Below are positions 7,983-14,808 of a DNA stretch of 15,265 bases, in pieces; the stretch's first letter is position 1; the number at the start of each line of letters is the position of its first letter. The notes beneath the pieces were generated by a model. The model saw nothing but the letters and a program-made list of their open reading frames with translations, had not been told where the DNA came from and did not search any database. Made by a program: the position numbers and the translations under genes. Where the stretch lies: the NCBI GenBank assembly GCA_019347795.1, contig JAHWKS010000020.1, forward strand, positions 1 to 15,265, written 5' to 3'. The stretch is from Planctomycetota bacterium (GTDB lineage Bacteria; Planctomycetota; Planctomycetia; Pirellulales; Pirellulaceae).

Positions 7983-8672
7983 ATGGCGACCGTCGCTACG
8001 GAAGAACGCGCGCCGGCGACCTCCGGCCTGCGGTTGCGATGGCGGGTGCTGATCAGCGTGCTGGTCGTGCTGCACCTGGCGGCGGTGTTTACGCCGCCGT
8101 TCCGCTTCGCCAGCCGGTCCGCCCAGGGGGAGGCGTCCCCCGTCGCCGACGCCGCCTACCGGGCCTTCCAGCCGTACATCAACGCGGCGTACCTGGATCA
8201 CGGTTACTTCTACTTCGCTCCCAACCCCGGCCCGAGCCACCTGGTGCGGTACGAAGTGGACATGGGCGAAGCACGGGAGCCGCTGGTCGGCGTCTTTCCC
8301 CACATCGAGCCGGATCGGCCGCGGATCATCGGCACGCAGCAGCCGCGGGTGATTTATCACCGGCACTTCATGCTGGCGGAATCGCTGCACGCGAACTTCA
8401 CCCCGCCGGCGCCGCCGGACGACCTGCCGGAAAGCGCCGAGCTGCGGCAGGCCATCCTTGCCGACTGGACGCGGCGGCGGGAGACGTACGAGGTGCTCAA
8501 AACATCGTTCGAGCAGCATCTGTCGGCGATTCATGGCGGCCGGCCGGTGAGGATCGTCCGCCTGGAGCACCGCCAGCCGACGCCGCAGGAGTTTCTCGGC
8601 GGCATGGCGATCGACGATCCCCGCACCTATCGCGATCTGCCGGAAGTCCTCTCTCCGGGAGAGATGCCATGA
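7983..8672 (+). CDS. Single-pass membrane protein, SdpA/DUF5819-like partner of the HTTM protein
   Basis: Protein of 229 residues. One hydrophobic segment (about 21-38, RVLISVLVVLHLAAVF) is followed by a soluble, probably extracytoplasmic region. The segment GYFYFAPNPGPSHLVRYE (74-91) resembles the F-F-A-P-x-P motif of proteins encoded next to HTTM-domain genes, such as SdpA and DUF5819 members; this is my recollection of those families, not a search result. The C-terminal half is charged, without catalytic motifs that I recognise. A TTG at 7974 could extend the protein by three residues; the ATG at 7983 is preferred though its Shine-Dalgarno (GAAGA) is weak. The stop overlaps the next start as ATGA, so the two proteins are translationally coupled and likely act as a complex. 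No promoter was clearly identified upstream. Confidence 0.75.
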   Translation: MATVATEERAPATSGLRLRWRVLISVLVVLHLAAVFTPPFRFASRSAQGEASPVADAAYRAFQPYINAAYLDHGYFYFAPNPGPSHLVRYEVDMGEAREPLVGVFPHIEPDRPRIIGTQQPRVIYHRHFMLAESLHANFTPPAPPDDLPESAELRQAILADWTRRRETYEVLKTSFEQHLSAIHGGRPVRIVRLEHRQPTPQEFLGGMAIDDPRTYRDLPEVLSPGEMP

Positions 8673-9718
8673 ACGCCGCCGTCGCCTCGATTCGGGACTG
8701 GTTCAGGGATGTGCTCCGCGCGTGGAATCGGTTCTGGTTCACGCCGGCGCAGCCGCACACGCTGGCGCTGATCCGCATCCTCGGCGGAGGCATGCTGCTG
8801 TACACGCACCTGGCATGGACGCTGCACCTGAGCAATTTCCTCGGTCCGAACAGTTGGGTCACGCGCGAGGTTTCCCAGTCGCTGCACCAGGACACGTGGG
8901 CGTGGAGCTATTGGTGGCTGGTCGATTCGCCGGCGCTGATGTGGACCCTGCACATCGCGGCCGTGGTTGTGTTCGCCATGCTCATGCTCGGCGTGTATAC
9001 GAGGGTCGTCGCCGTGTTGGCGTGGCTGATGGCCGTGGCTTACTGCCATCGGCTGATCGGGGCGATGTTCGGCCTGGACACGACCAACACGATGATCGCC
9101 CTCTACCTGATGGTCGGCCCGGCCGGGGCGGTGTGGTCGGTCGATCACTGGCGGGCGCGGCGCGGCGCCGAGCGAGCGGGACGAAAGGCCCCGGACGTGC
9201 AGCCGTCGGTTTCGGCGAACGTCGCGATTCGCCTCCTTCAGCTCCATCTGTGCATCGTCTACCTCTTCGGCGGCATTGGGAAGATGCGCGGCGAGCTGTG
9301 GTGGGACGGGAGCGCCCTCTGGTACGCGCTGGCGAATTATGAATATCAGTCGCTCCCCATGACCTGGCTGATCCACGCACCGTGGTTGATCGCCTTGTTG
9401 TCGGCCGTCACGCTGTTCTGGGAAACGTTTTACTGTTTCCTGGTTTGGCCGAGGCTCACCCGGCCGATCGCCCTGGGGATGGCTGTCTTGGTGCATGGCG
9501 GCATCGCAGCCTTCATGGGGATGATCACCTTCGGCCTGGCCATGATTTTCGCCAACCTCGCTTTTATCCCACCCGAGATGACCCGGTCCTGCGTCGAACG
9601 GCTCGCCGGGCGACGCAGCCGGCCGCACGATCAGGCACAGCCGGCCCGCCAAAAGCAGGCATCGAAGAAGCAGCTACGAGCTTCCCGGGCGGCCTGGCGG
9701 CCCCACGCGCCTCGCTGA
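8669..9718 (+). CDS. HTTM-domain polytopic membrane protein (SdpB / gamma-carboxylase-like)
   Basis: Integral membrane protein of 349 residues with about six to eight hydrophobic segments (near 31-50, 90-110, 112-133, 139-157, 185-203, 236-260, 265-285 and 286-301). The segment YLFGGIGKMRGELWWDGSAL (198-217) matches the hallmark of the HTTM domain shared by vitamin K-dependent gamma-glutamyl carboxylase and bacterial SdpB. Lys205 lies in the stretch that carries the catalytic-base lysine in the human enzyme, though equivalence here is inferred. The C-terminus is a basic tail without the large lumenal domain of the carboxylase. The open frame continues upstream of 8669, but that part is a shadow of the coupled gene. 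GGGAGAG (8657-8663) lies 5 nt before the ATG. SdpB with SdpA matures a secreted toxin in Bacillus; the substrate here is unknown. Confidence 0.85.
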   Translation: MNAAVASIRDWFRDVLRAWNRFWFTPAQPHTLALIRILGGGMLLYTHLAWTLHLSNFLGPNSWVTREVSQSLHQDTWAWSYWWLVDSPALMWTLHIAAVVVFAMLMLGVYTRVVAVLAWLMAVAYCHRLIGAMFGLDTTNTMIALYLMVGPAGAVWSVDHWRARRGAERAGRKAPDVQPSVSANVAIRLLQLHLCIVYLFGGIGKMRGELWWDGSALWYALANYEYQSLPMTWLIHAPWLIALLSAVTLFWETFYCFLVWPRLTRPIALGMAVLVHGGIAAFMGMITFGLAMIFANLAFIPPEMTRSCVERLAGRRSRPHDQAQPARQKQASKKQLRASRAAWRPHAPR

Positions 9719-9961
9719 AAGACCGAGCCTCCCTCCTGAACCCAAGCCGCGGCACTGTCCCGGCGATCTTCGGGTTTCCCGCGAGCGGGACGCTGCCTCT
9801 CGACGGCCCCTTGACGGGGCGGGGGGATTCACTACCCTACTCTAGGCTTCCGGAACCACCGGTCCTGCCTAACCATAAAAATTTATCTCACCTGCCTATT
9901 TTTTGTGGCGCGACGGAGCGCCGCACTCTTTGTTTCTCCCATTTTGCGGAGCATTTACCCA
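9719..9961. other. Intergenic region with hairpins and an AT-rich island
   Basis: No gene is seen in this 243-nt gap. The first half is GC-rich with overlapping self-complementary pieces (GTCCCG/CGGGAC, CCCG/CGGG, and GCCCC/GGGGC around TTGAC near 9810). Then TAGGC (9843-9847) can pair with either of two GCCTA copies (9867-9871, 9894-9898); the second runs straight into TTTTTT (9899-9904). An AT-rich stretch TAAAAATTTA lies between them, and a GGCGC/GCGCC hairpin follows at 9907-9922. It probably holds the terminator of the HTTM pair and the promoter or leader of the next gene, but no single element is convincing. Confidence 0.4.
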
Positions 9962-11206
9962 ATGTCACAGTCACTTGTACGGACGGTCATCGGACTGTTG
10001 GGGTGCATCGCGGCCGCGCAAGGATTCGCGGACGAACCTCCCTCCTCGGCCGTCGCGGCGAAGACCGGCAAAGTCCGCCTTATGTCTGCGCGGCGCGAGC
10101 TTGGGCTGCGAAGCTACCTGCCGAACGTCGAAGAGCAAGAAATCCAAGCGATCATCGATGATCCCGAGCTGATCATCTACACCGATCGCGAGATGCCCGA
10201 GTGCTACCAAATCTGGGACGGCCAGCTCCCCGGCCTGCACGCGGTTTCCTACAACATCTCGGCCGACGAGGGGGAGCCGTTCGGCAACGGCAACATCGAG
10301 TTCCCTTGGGGGCACGCGGCGGGGACCCACCGGGCGAAGAACGCCGGCGCCTTCCGCTTTGTCCGCCTCCCGAAGGATGACGACGGCGCCACGATGCCCG
10401 TCGTCTGGTATCAAGAGCGTATGGGGGGCGACTCGCAGCCGGCGTACAAGTGGGTCTTTCCCGTGGGAACGGTTTTCGGCGAAGTGCTCACCGTCGGCGC
10501 CCCCACCGGCGACCATTACACCTTCGAGATGCGTTTGCGAATCCGCGAAGAGGGGGACTGGGCCGTCGATGTGTACCGCCCCTTCCCCACCGCCGAGAGC
10601 CTGTCAACGCGGATCAAAGAGCTGCGGCCAGCGTGGTCCAAGAATGCCCAGTTGGCGAGGCTAGTGAAGCACCTGGACTCGCCGGCGGCCATGCGGCGGC
10701 ACGTGCTGGCGGATCAGCATCCCCGACGCGTGTTCTACCAGGCGATGGGCGTCGATTATCTCCCCTCGGCCGGCGACGACGAACTCGTCGTCGAGTTGCT
10801 CACGGAGACGAAGTTCCGCTCCGCCCTCGGCTCCACCTGGCGGAAATCGACCAACGGCTTGCACACCTGCGCCCCGACCACGACGGCGCGCTTCCACATT
10901 GTGCCGGCTAACTACGACGGCGGCTTCATCGAGGCGGACCGCGTCAGTTGCATGCGATGTCACGAGACGACCACCCGCCATGTCGACGAGTTCCAGGCCG
11001 GCCGCGACTGGTACGGCCGCGTCCGCGGCTCGGACGGCATCTTTTCGTTCCATCCGTTCGAGCCGAGCAGCATCAGCTACAATGGCTACGGGGGGACGGT
11101 CCAAATGCGCGGCGACTTCGTCCGCCAGGGCATCCTCGAGCGATTCAACCCGCGTCGGCACCCATCGCGGTTCTACAACATTGTCTCCCGCCTTCGCCGC
11201 CGTTAA
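9962..11206 (+). CDS. Secreted protein of unknown function with a single CxxCH heme-c motif
   Basis: Protein of 414 residues that I do not recognise as a named family. The N-terminus is a signal peptide (MSQSLVRTVIGLLGCIAAAQ ending near GFADE), so it is exported. Most of the protein is globular, rich in Trp, Tyr and acidic residues. Near the C-terminus CMRCH (330-334) is a canonical c-type heme attachment site, in the context VSCMRCHETTTRHVD. A Met axial ligand was not assigned. This suggests a periplasmic monoheme cytochrome-like protein, in keeping with the many cytochrome-type proteins of planctomycetes, but a fortuitous CxxCH or a zinc-type site is possible. GGAG (9948-9951) lies 10 nt before the ATG and supports the start. 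It stands alone on the plus strand and converges with the DUF3309 gene across 10 nt. Confidence 0.8.
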   Translation: MSQSLVRTVIGLLGCIAAAQGFADEPPSSAVAAKTGKVRLMSARRELGLRSYLPNVEEQEIQAIIDDPELIIYTDREMPECYQIWDGQLPGLHAVSYNISADEGEPFGNGNIEFPWGHAAGTHRAKNAGAFRFVRLPKDDDGATMPVVWYQERMGGDSQPAYKWVFPVGTVFGEVLTVGAPTGDHYTFEMRLRIREEGDWAVDVYRPFPTAESLSTRIKELRPAWSKNAQLARLVKHLDSPAAMRRHVLADQHPRRVFYQAMGVDYLPSAGDDELVVELLTETKFRSALGSTWRKSTNGLHTCAPTTTARFHIVPANYDGGFIEADRVSCMRCHETTTRHVDEFQAGRDWYGRVRGSDGIFSFHPFEPSSISYNGYGGTVQMRGDFVRQGILERFNPRRHPSRFYNIVSRLRRR

Positions 11207-11216
11207 CGCGGCGCCG

Positions 11217-11378
11217 CTAGAGCTCGATCAGCAGAAAGACAACCAGCAGGATGATCAGCAGCAATCCGAGTCCTCCGCTGGGGTAATAGCCCCAGCTTCG
11301 GCTGTGCGGCCAGGCCGGCAGCGCCCCCAGCAGCAAGAGGACGAGCAGGATCAGCACGATCATTTCGATAATGCCCAT
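11217..11378 (-). CDS. Small hydrophobic membrane protein, DUF3309 type
   Basis: A 53-residue protein that begins MGIIEMIVLILLVLLLLGAL, has a central PAWPHSRSWGYYPSGG and a second hydrophobic stretch LGLLLIILLVVFLLI. The two hydrophobic segments around a W-P-H-S-x-x-W-G-Y-Y-P-S-G core match the small DUF3309 family, whose members are about 50 residues and of unknown function. The ATG at 11378 is preceded by AAGGAGA on the minus strand at ideal spacing, so the longer in-frame start at 11426 is unlikely. A strong hairpin lies 29 nt upstream of the start codon, so the promoter is either squeezed between them or upstream of the hairpin. Confidence 0.85.
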   Translation of the reverse strand: MGIIEMIVLILLVLLLLGALPAWPHSRSWGYYPSGGLGLLLIILLVVFLLIEL

Positions 11379-11406
11379 GGCTTTCTCCTTGGGTACGGGA
11401 CAACCG

Positions 11407-11444
11407 AAAACGCCCCGCCGCGTCATGCCGCCGGCGGGGCGTTT
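11407..11444 (-). terminator. Bidirectional terminator-like hairpin between DUF1501 and DUF3309 genes
   Basis: A 13-bp perfect stem (AAACGCCCCGCCG at 11408-11420 with CGGCGGGGCGTTT at 11432-11444) closes an 11-nt loop. On the minus strand it ends in TTTT (complement of 11407-11410); on the plus strand it ends in TTT followed by CCATT. It lies about 100 nt beyond the DUF1501 stop codon and fits best as that gene's Rho-independent terminator. Its closeness to the DUF3309 ribosome-binding site leaves an attenuator role open. Confidence 0.7.
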
Positions 11445-11544
11445 CCATTAAGCCTCGCGACCCGCCGCATTGCATTGCGACGACGCACAGCCGAATGAGG
11501 AGCAATTCCTGGACCGAAACATCAAAGGCACATGCTTCTGATGC

Positions 11545-12977
11545 TCAGAACAACTCCCGAATCGGCTGGCCGTTCTCTTGGACAATCGGGTGGGGACGGC
11601 CGCGGTTGTCTTGCCAGGTTGCGTCGAGGGGCACGTCGAGGTGGCGATAGATGGTGGCGGCGAGGTCGGCGGGGGTGACCGCCCGCTCGCGGATTTGCCC
11701 GCCGTCGCGCTCCGTGGCGCCGATCACCTGGCCGTGACGCAGACCGCCCCCCGCCAGGCACATCGACATCACCACCGGCCAGTGATTGCGGCCGTCGGTG
11801 CTGTCCTGCGTCCCCATGTGCGGCGTTCGGCCGAACTCGCCCATGGCGATCACGAGCACGTCGTCCAAGAGGCCGCGCTCATCGAGGTCGCCGACCAGCG
11901 TCGTGATGAGATGATCGAAGAGCGGCAAGAGCGGCCCGAGCCCCTTCTCGATTCCGCCGTAGGGCGGAATGTTGTCGCCGTGCGTGTCCCACGTGCCCGA
12001 GGCGGTGTGATAGCTCAGGTCGATAGTGACAAAGCTCGTGCCGCGCTCCACCAGCCGCCGCGCCAAGAGCGCCTGCTGACACCAGAGATGCTCTCCATAG
12101 CGGTCGCGAGCCTGCTCGGGCTCTTGCGAAAGATCGAGCGCCTCTCGCGCCTGGCCACCCAGCACCATCTCGACCGCTTGCTGCTGGTACGCATCGAGGG
12201 CCGCCATCGAGCCGTCGCGGTCCAGGCCGCTTCGCAGGCGGTCGAGCTGTCCGAGCAACTCCCGCCGATCGGTGATGCGGCCCACCGACAGCCCCAGCGA
12301 CGGCTGAAACATTTCGCCGCGAGTCACGTTGCCCGTGTCGTTGCCGACCAGATCATAGATCGGCAGCTTCGCGGCCTCGCCCGCCAGGAACGGGTCGTAT
12401 TGCTTGCCGAGGTAGCCGGCATAACCGATGTGCGACCGCGAACGCTGGAACGCCGCGTACGGCGGCATGGCGGGATGATTGGGTCCGCGAAGCCTGGCGA
12501 CCAGCGAGCCGATCGAGGGGATCGCGTCTCCCTTGGGATTCACCCGCGGGGCCGCTTCTCGGTGGCCGGTTTGCAGCACCTTGTTCGGTTCATGGTTGCT
12601 CTTGGCGCAATCCACGGAGCGGATGATGGTGAACGTGTCGAGCATCTGCCCAAGAGGGCGCCCGGCAGCTTCGTCTGCGTCACGCCGAATGGCCCCCGGT
12701 TGATCCACGGCCGGTCGGGCTTGGGGTCCCACGTGTCGATGTGGCTGGGGCCGCCCGCCATCCAGAGCAGGATCACGCTCTTGCGGTCGCTGATTGATCG
12801 ACCTGCCGCCGCGGCCTCCGCCCGGCGCCGCAACAGAGCGGGCAGGCTCAACCCCGCCATGCCCGCGAGTCCGGCCTTGATCATCCCTCGCCGGCTGACA
12901 ACCGCCAGCCCTTCCGCCTCGCGAGCCTGGAAATCGCCAAAGGCGTGATCGTGGCAGTGAGGGGACGAGGGCGGCAT
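11545..12977 (-). pseudogene. DUF1501 protein gene broken by a frameshift/short deletion
   Basis: DUF1501 proteins are Tat-exported members of the alkaline-phosphatase/sulfatase fold group, abundant in planctomycetes and of unclear role. The 5' part (from ATG 12977, after AGAGGT) encodes a twin-arginine leader (VVSRRGMIKAGLAG), then ILLWMAGGPSHIDTWDPKPD and GPFGVTQTKLPG, ending at 12660. The 3' part, in another frame from 12648, reads QMLDTFTIIRSVDCAKSNHE and carries the family's GEFGRTPHMG, to the stop at 11545. Only 11 nt (12649-12659) separate the blocks, where relatives as I recall them have about 11 residues, so roughly 22 nt appear missing. Without correction translation stops at 12540 after 145 residues. 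The total of 1433 nt is not a multiple of three, and adding 22 would give 485 codons. A real deletion or an assembly error are both possible. It lies divergent to the 13143 gene. Confidence 0.85.
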
Positions 12978-13022
12978 GATGACCTCTTGTTGGGAACGGC
13001 GAGGACGTTTGGCTCCGATCCA

Positions 13023-13051
13023 TCTATATCGCTTTATGGAAGCGGATGCAA
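13023..13051 (-). promoter_or_regulatory. Candidate promoter for the DUF1501 gene
   Basis: On the minus strand TTGCAT (complement of 13046-13051) and TATAGA (complement of 13023-13028) are separated by 17 nt, the ideal sigma-70 spacing. The predicted start is near 13016, about 40 nt before the ATG at 12977. The -35 matches at three positions and the -10 at four, so this is a moderate candidate. No comparable plus-strand promoter for the divergent oxidoreductase was found in the 165-nt gap. Confidence 0.4.
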
Positions 13052-13142
13052 GATTTTGTGGGGGCGCGGTGTTGCGGCCGGCGGACAAAGCGGGTCGAAT
13101 TGGTGCGGACACTTCGACGATGCGAAAGGAGCAAATATCACC

Positions 13143-14801
13143 ATGAACGCCTTCGACGCCTTGACGCAAAGCATCGATGAAGCAATAGGAACCGGACAGA
13201 TTGGGACGCCGGTCGCGGCGAGGATTGTGGTGCATCACGACGCGGATCACGGACTGCTGGAGCGGCTGGCGGCGCGCTCCCTGGAGGCGGCTTCTTCATG
13301 GCTGCGAAGCCGGCCGGAGAGCGTCGCCGCATTGGGAGGGGCCGAGCGAGGCCAGATCACTCTGCTGGCCCGCTTCGCCGGCGGGCAAAGTGCGGTGGCG
13401 GCGGTCAGCTCGCGCACTCGCGGCGCGCCGCTGATGGAGGCCGTGGTCTGGGGCAATCGCGGGACCGCATCCTGGGAAGAAGGCGCCGGCTTTCGCGATG
13501 TGGAGCGGGACCGCAGCGAGCCGGAGCTTTCCGATGAGGCGAAGCGGCTGCTTGACCTGATTCGCGGTTCGCTGGCGAGTTCTGCCAAGGCGCCGCTCGC
13601 GAAACCGCAAGCGGATGCGCGAAGCGCCCCGTCGCGCATGATCGCTCCGCGGAAGCCGCCTTGGGGCGTGTTGCTGGTGGCGGGCGATCATACGCATCAG
13701 CCGAATTATGCGGAAGCTCTGGCCGCCGATCCACGGTGCAAGCTGGTCGGCCTGACCGATGAAATGAACGTCTCGCCGCGGCGCCGTGATTTGAACGAGC
13801 GCCTCGCGCGGCGGCTTAACATCCCGCTCTTGCCTGATCTCGACGCCGCCCTGCGACGCGACGACGTGCAACTCGTCAGCATCTGCGCCGAGCCGATGCG
13901 ACGCGGAAGGATCATCGTTCGCGCGGCCGAGGCGGGCAAGCATCTTTACCTCGACAAGCCGCTGGCGGGGACGCTCCACGATGCGAACGAGATCGTCGCC
14001 GCCGTCGAGCGGGCAGGCGTTATTTCCCACATGTTCAGCCTCACCCCGCTGGCGCCGGCCCAGCGGATGCGCCGTGTGGTGCGCGCGGGCGAGCTGGGTG
14101 ATCTCAGCGGATTGCACTTCGATCTCTGCTTCGCCAAGGGACATGCCGGGACCGCCGAACTCGACCGCCCGCGGCGGGAGTCGGCCGAGCCGGAAGAGTA
14201 CGAGCTCCCGGACGCAAAACGGGAGCTGACCAACGTCGGCGTCTACCCGCTGGTCGCGATGCTGTGGCTCACCGGCGACCGCGCGCGGCGGGTTGCGGCG
14301 ACGACCGGCAACTACTTCTTCGCGGAGCATCAGGAGCGCGACATGGAGGATTTCGGCCAGATGCTGCTGGAGCTACAGAGCGGCGCCGTGGCGACCATCT
14401 CCGCCGGCCGGGCCGGCTGGCGATCGCACCCTTCCAGCGGGCTCAACCGAACGAGCTTGATCGGGTCGAATGATGCGGCCGTGTTCGATGCCCACCGGCC
14501 CCGGGTCGCGGTCTGGGCGGACGTTCCCTGTTGGGCGCCGCCGGAGCGGGATCCGGAAGACCCGATGGGAATGTGGGCCGGCCCCAAGGCGCCCGAGTAC
14601 ACGGCGGCGCCCAAACAAGCGTGGATCACGCCTCCGGCCGCCGGCCCCGCCGCGGACGCGAAGCACTTTCTCGATTGCCTGGAGGCCGGCCAAGCGAGTG
14701 AGGTCCCGGCCGCACTCGGCGCCGCCGCCACCGAGATCCTCCTTGCCGGCTACCGCTCGGCATCGCGAAACGGCGAATGGGTTTCGCTGCCGTTAGACTG
14801 A
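13143..14801 (+). CDS. Two-part Gfo/Idh/MocA-like oxidoreductase with an extra N-terminal domain
   Basis: Protein of 552 residues, much longer than the usual 330-450. Residues about 174-552 form a Gfo/Idh/MocA-type dehydrogenase: a Rossmann start WGVLLVAGDHTHQ (174-186), ICAEPMRRGRIIVRAAEAGK, then LDKPLAG with Lys272 in place of the usual EKP, and the substrate-binding alpha/beta domain. The typical GxGxxG dinucleotide loop is absent (GVLLVAGDHTHQ), so NAD(P) binding is uncertain. Residues about 20-125 (IGTPVAARIV ... AVVWGNRGTASWEEG) look like a second copy of the family's C-terminal domain without its own Rossmann part. AAGGAG (13126-13131) lies 11 nt before the ATG at 13143; the frame is open further upstream but has no better start. 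No signal peptide is seen, so it is likely cytoplasmic. The MOSC gene follows after 7 nt. The substrate is unknown. Confidence 0.85.
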   Translation: MNAFDALTQSIDEAIGTGQIGTPVAARIVVHHDADHGLLERLAARSLEAASSWLRSRPESVAALGGAERGQITLLARFAGGQSAVAAVSSRTRGAPLMEAVVWGNRGTASWEEGAGFRDVERDRSEPELSDEAKRLLDLIRGSLASSAKAPLAKPQADARSAPSRMIAPRKPPWGVLLVAGDHTHQPNYAEALAADPRCKLVGLTDEMNVSPRRRDLNERLARRLNIPLLPDLDAALRRDDVQLVSICAEPMRRGRIIVRAAEAGKHLYLDKPLAGTLHDANEIVAAVERAGVISHMFSLTPLAPAQRMRRVVRAGELGDLSGLHFDLCFAKGHAGTAELDRPRRESAEPEEYELPDAKRELTNVGVYPLVAMLWLTGDRARRVAATTGNYFFAEHQERDMEDFGQMLLELQSGAVATISAGRAGWRSHPSSGLNRTSLIGSNDAAVFDAHRPRVAVWADVPCWAPPERDPEDPMGMWAGPKAPEYTAAPKQAWITPPAAGPAADAKHFLDCLEAGQASEVPAALGAAATEILLAGYRSASRNGEWVSLPLD

Positions 14802-14808
14802 ACAGGCC

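Noticed and set aside
7940..8668. An upstream in-frame extension of the HTTM gene (about 240 more codons)
   Set aside because: It overlaps the 7983-8672 gene entirely, has Pro/Arg/Gly-rich shadow composition, and the ATG at 8669 has its own Shine-Dalgarno and an ATGA overlap.
11195..11213. CGCCGC/GCGGCG stem across the stop codon of the 9962 gene
   Set aside because: Six-bp stem without a T-tract in either direction; expected by chance at this GC content.
12945..13142. Upstream in-frame extension of the 13143 oxidoreductase
   Set aside because: It would run through the DUF1501 promoter and into its 5' end, has no Shine-Dalgarno, and AAGGAG supports the ATG at 13143.
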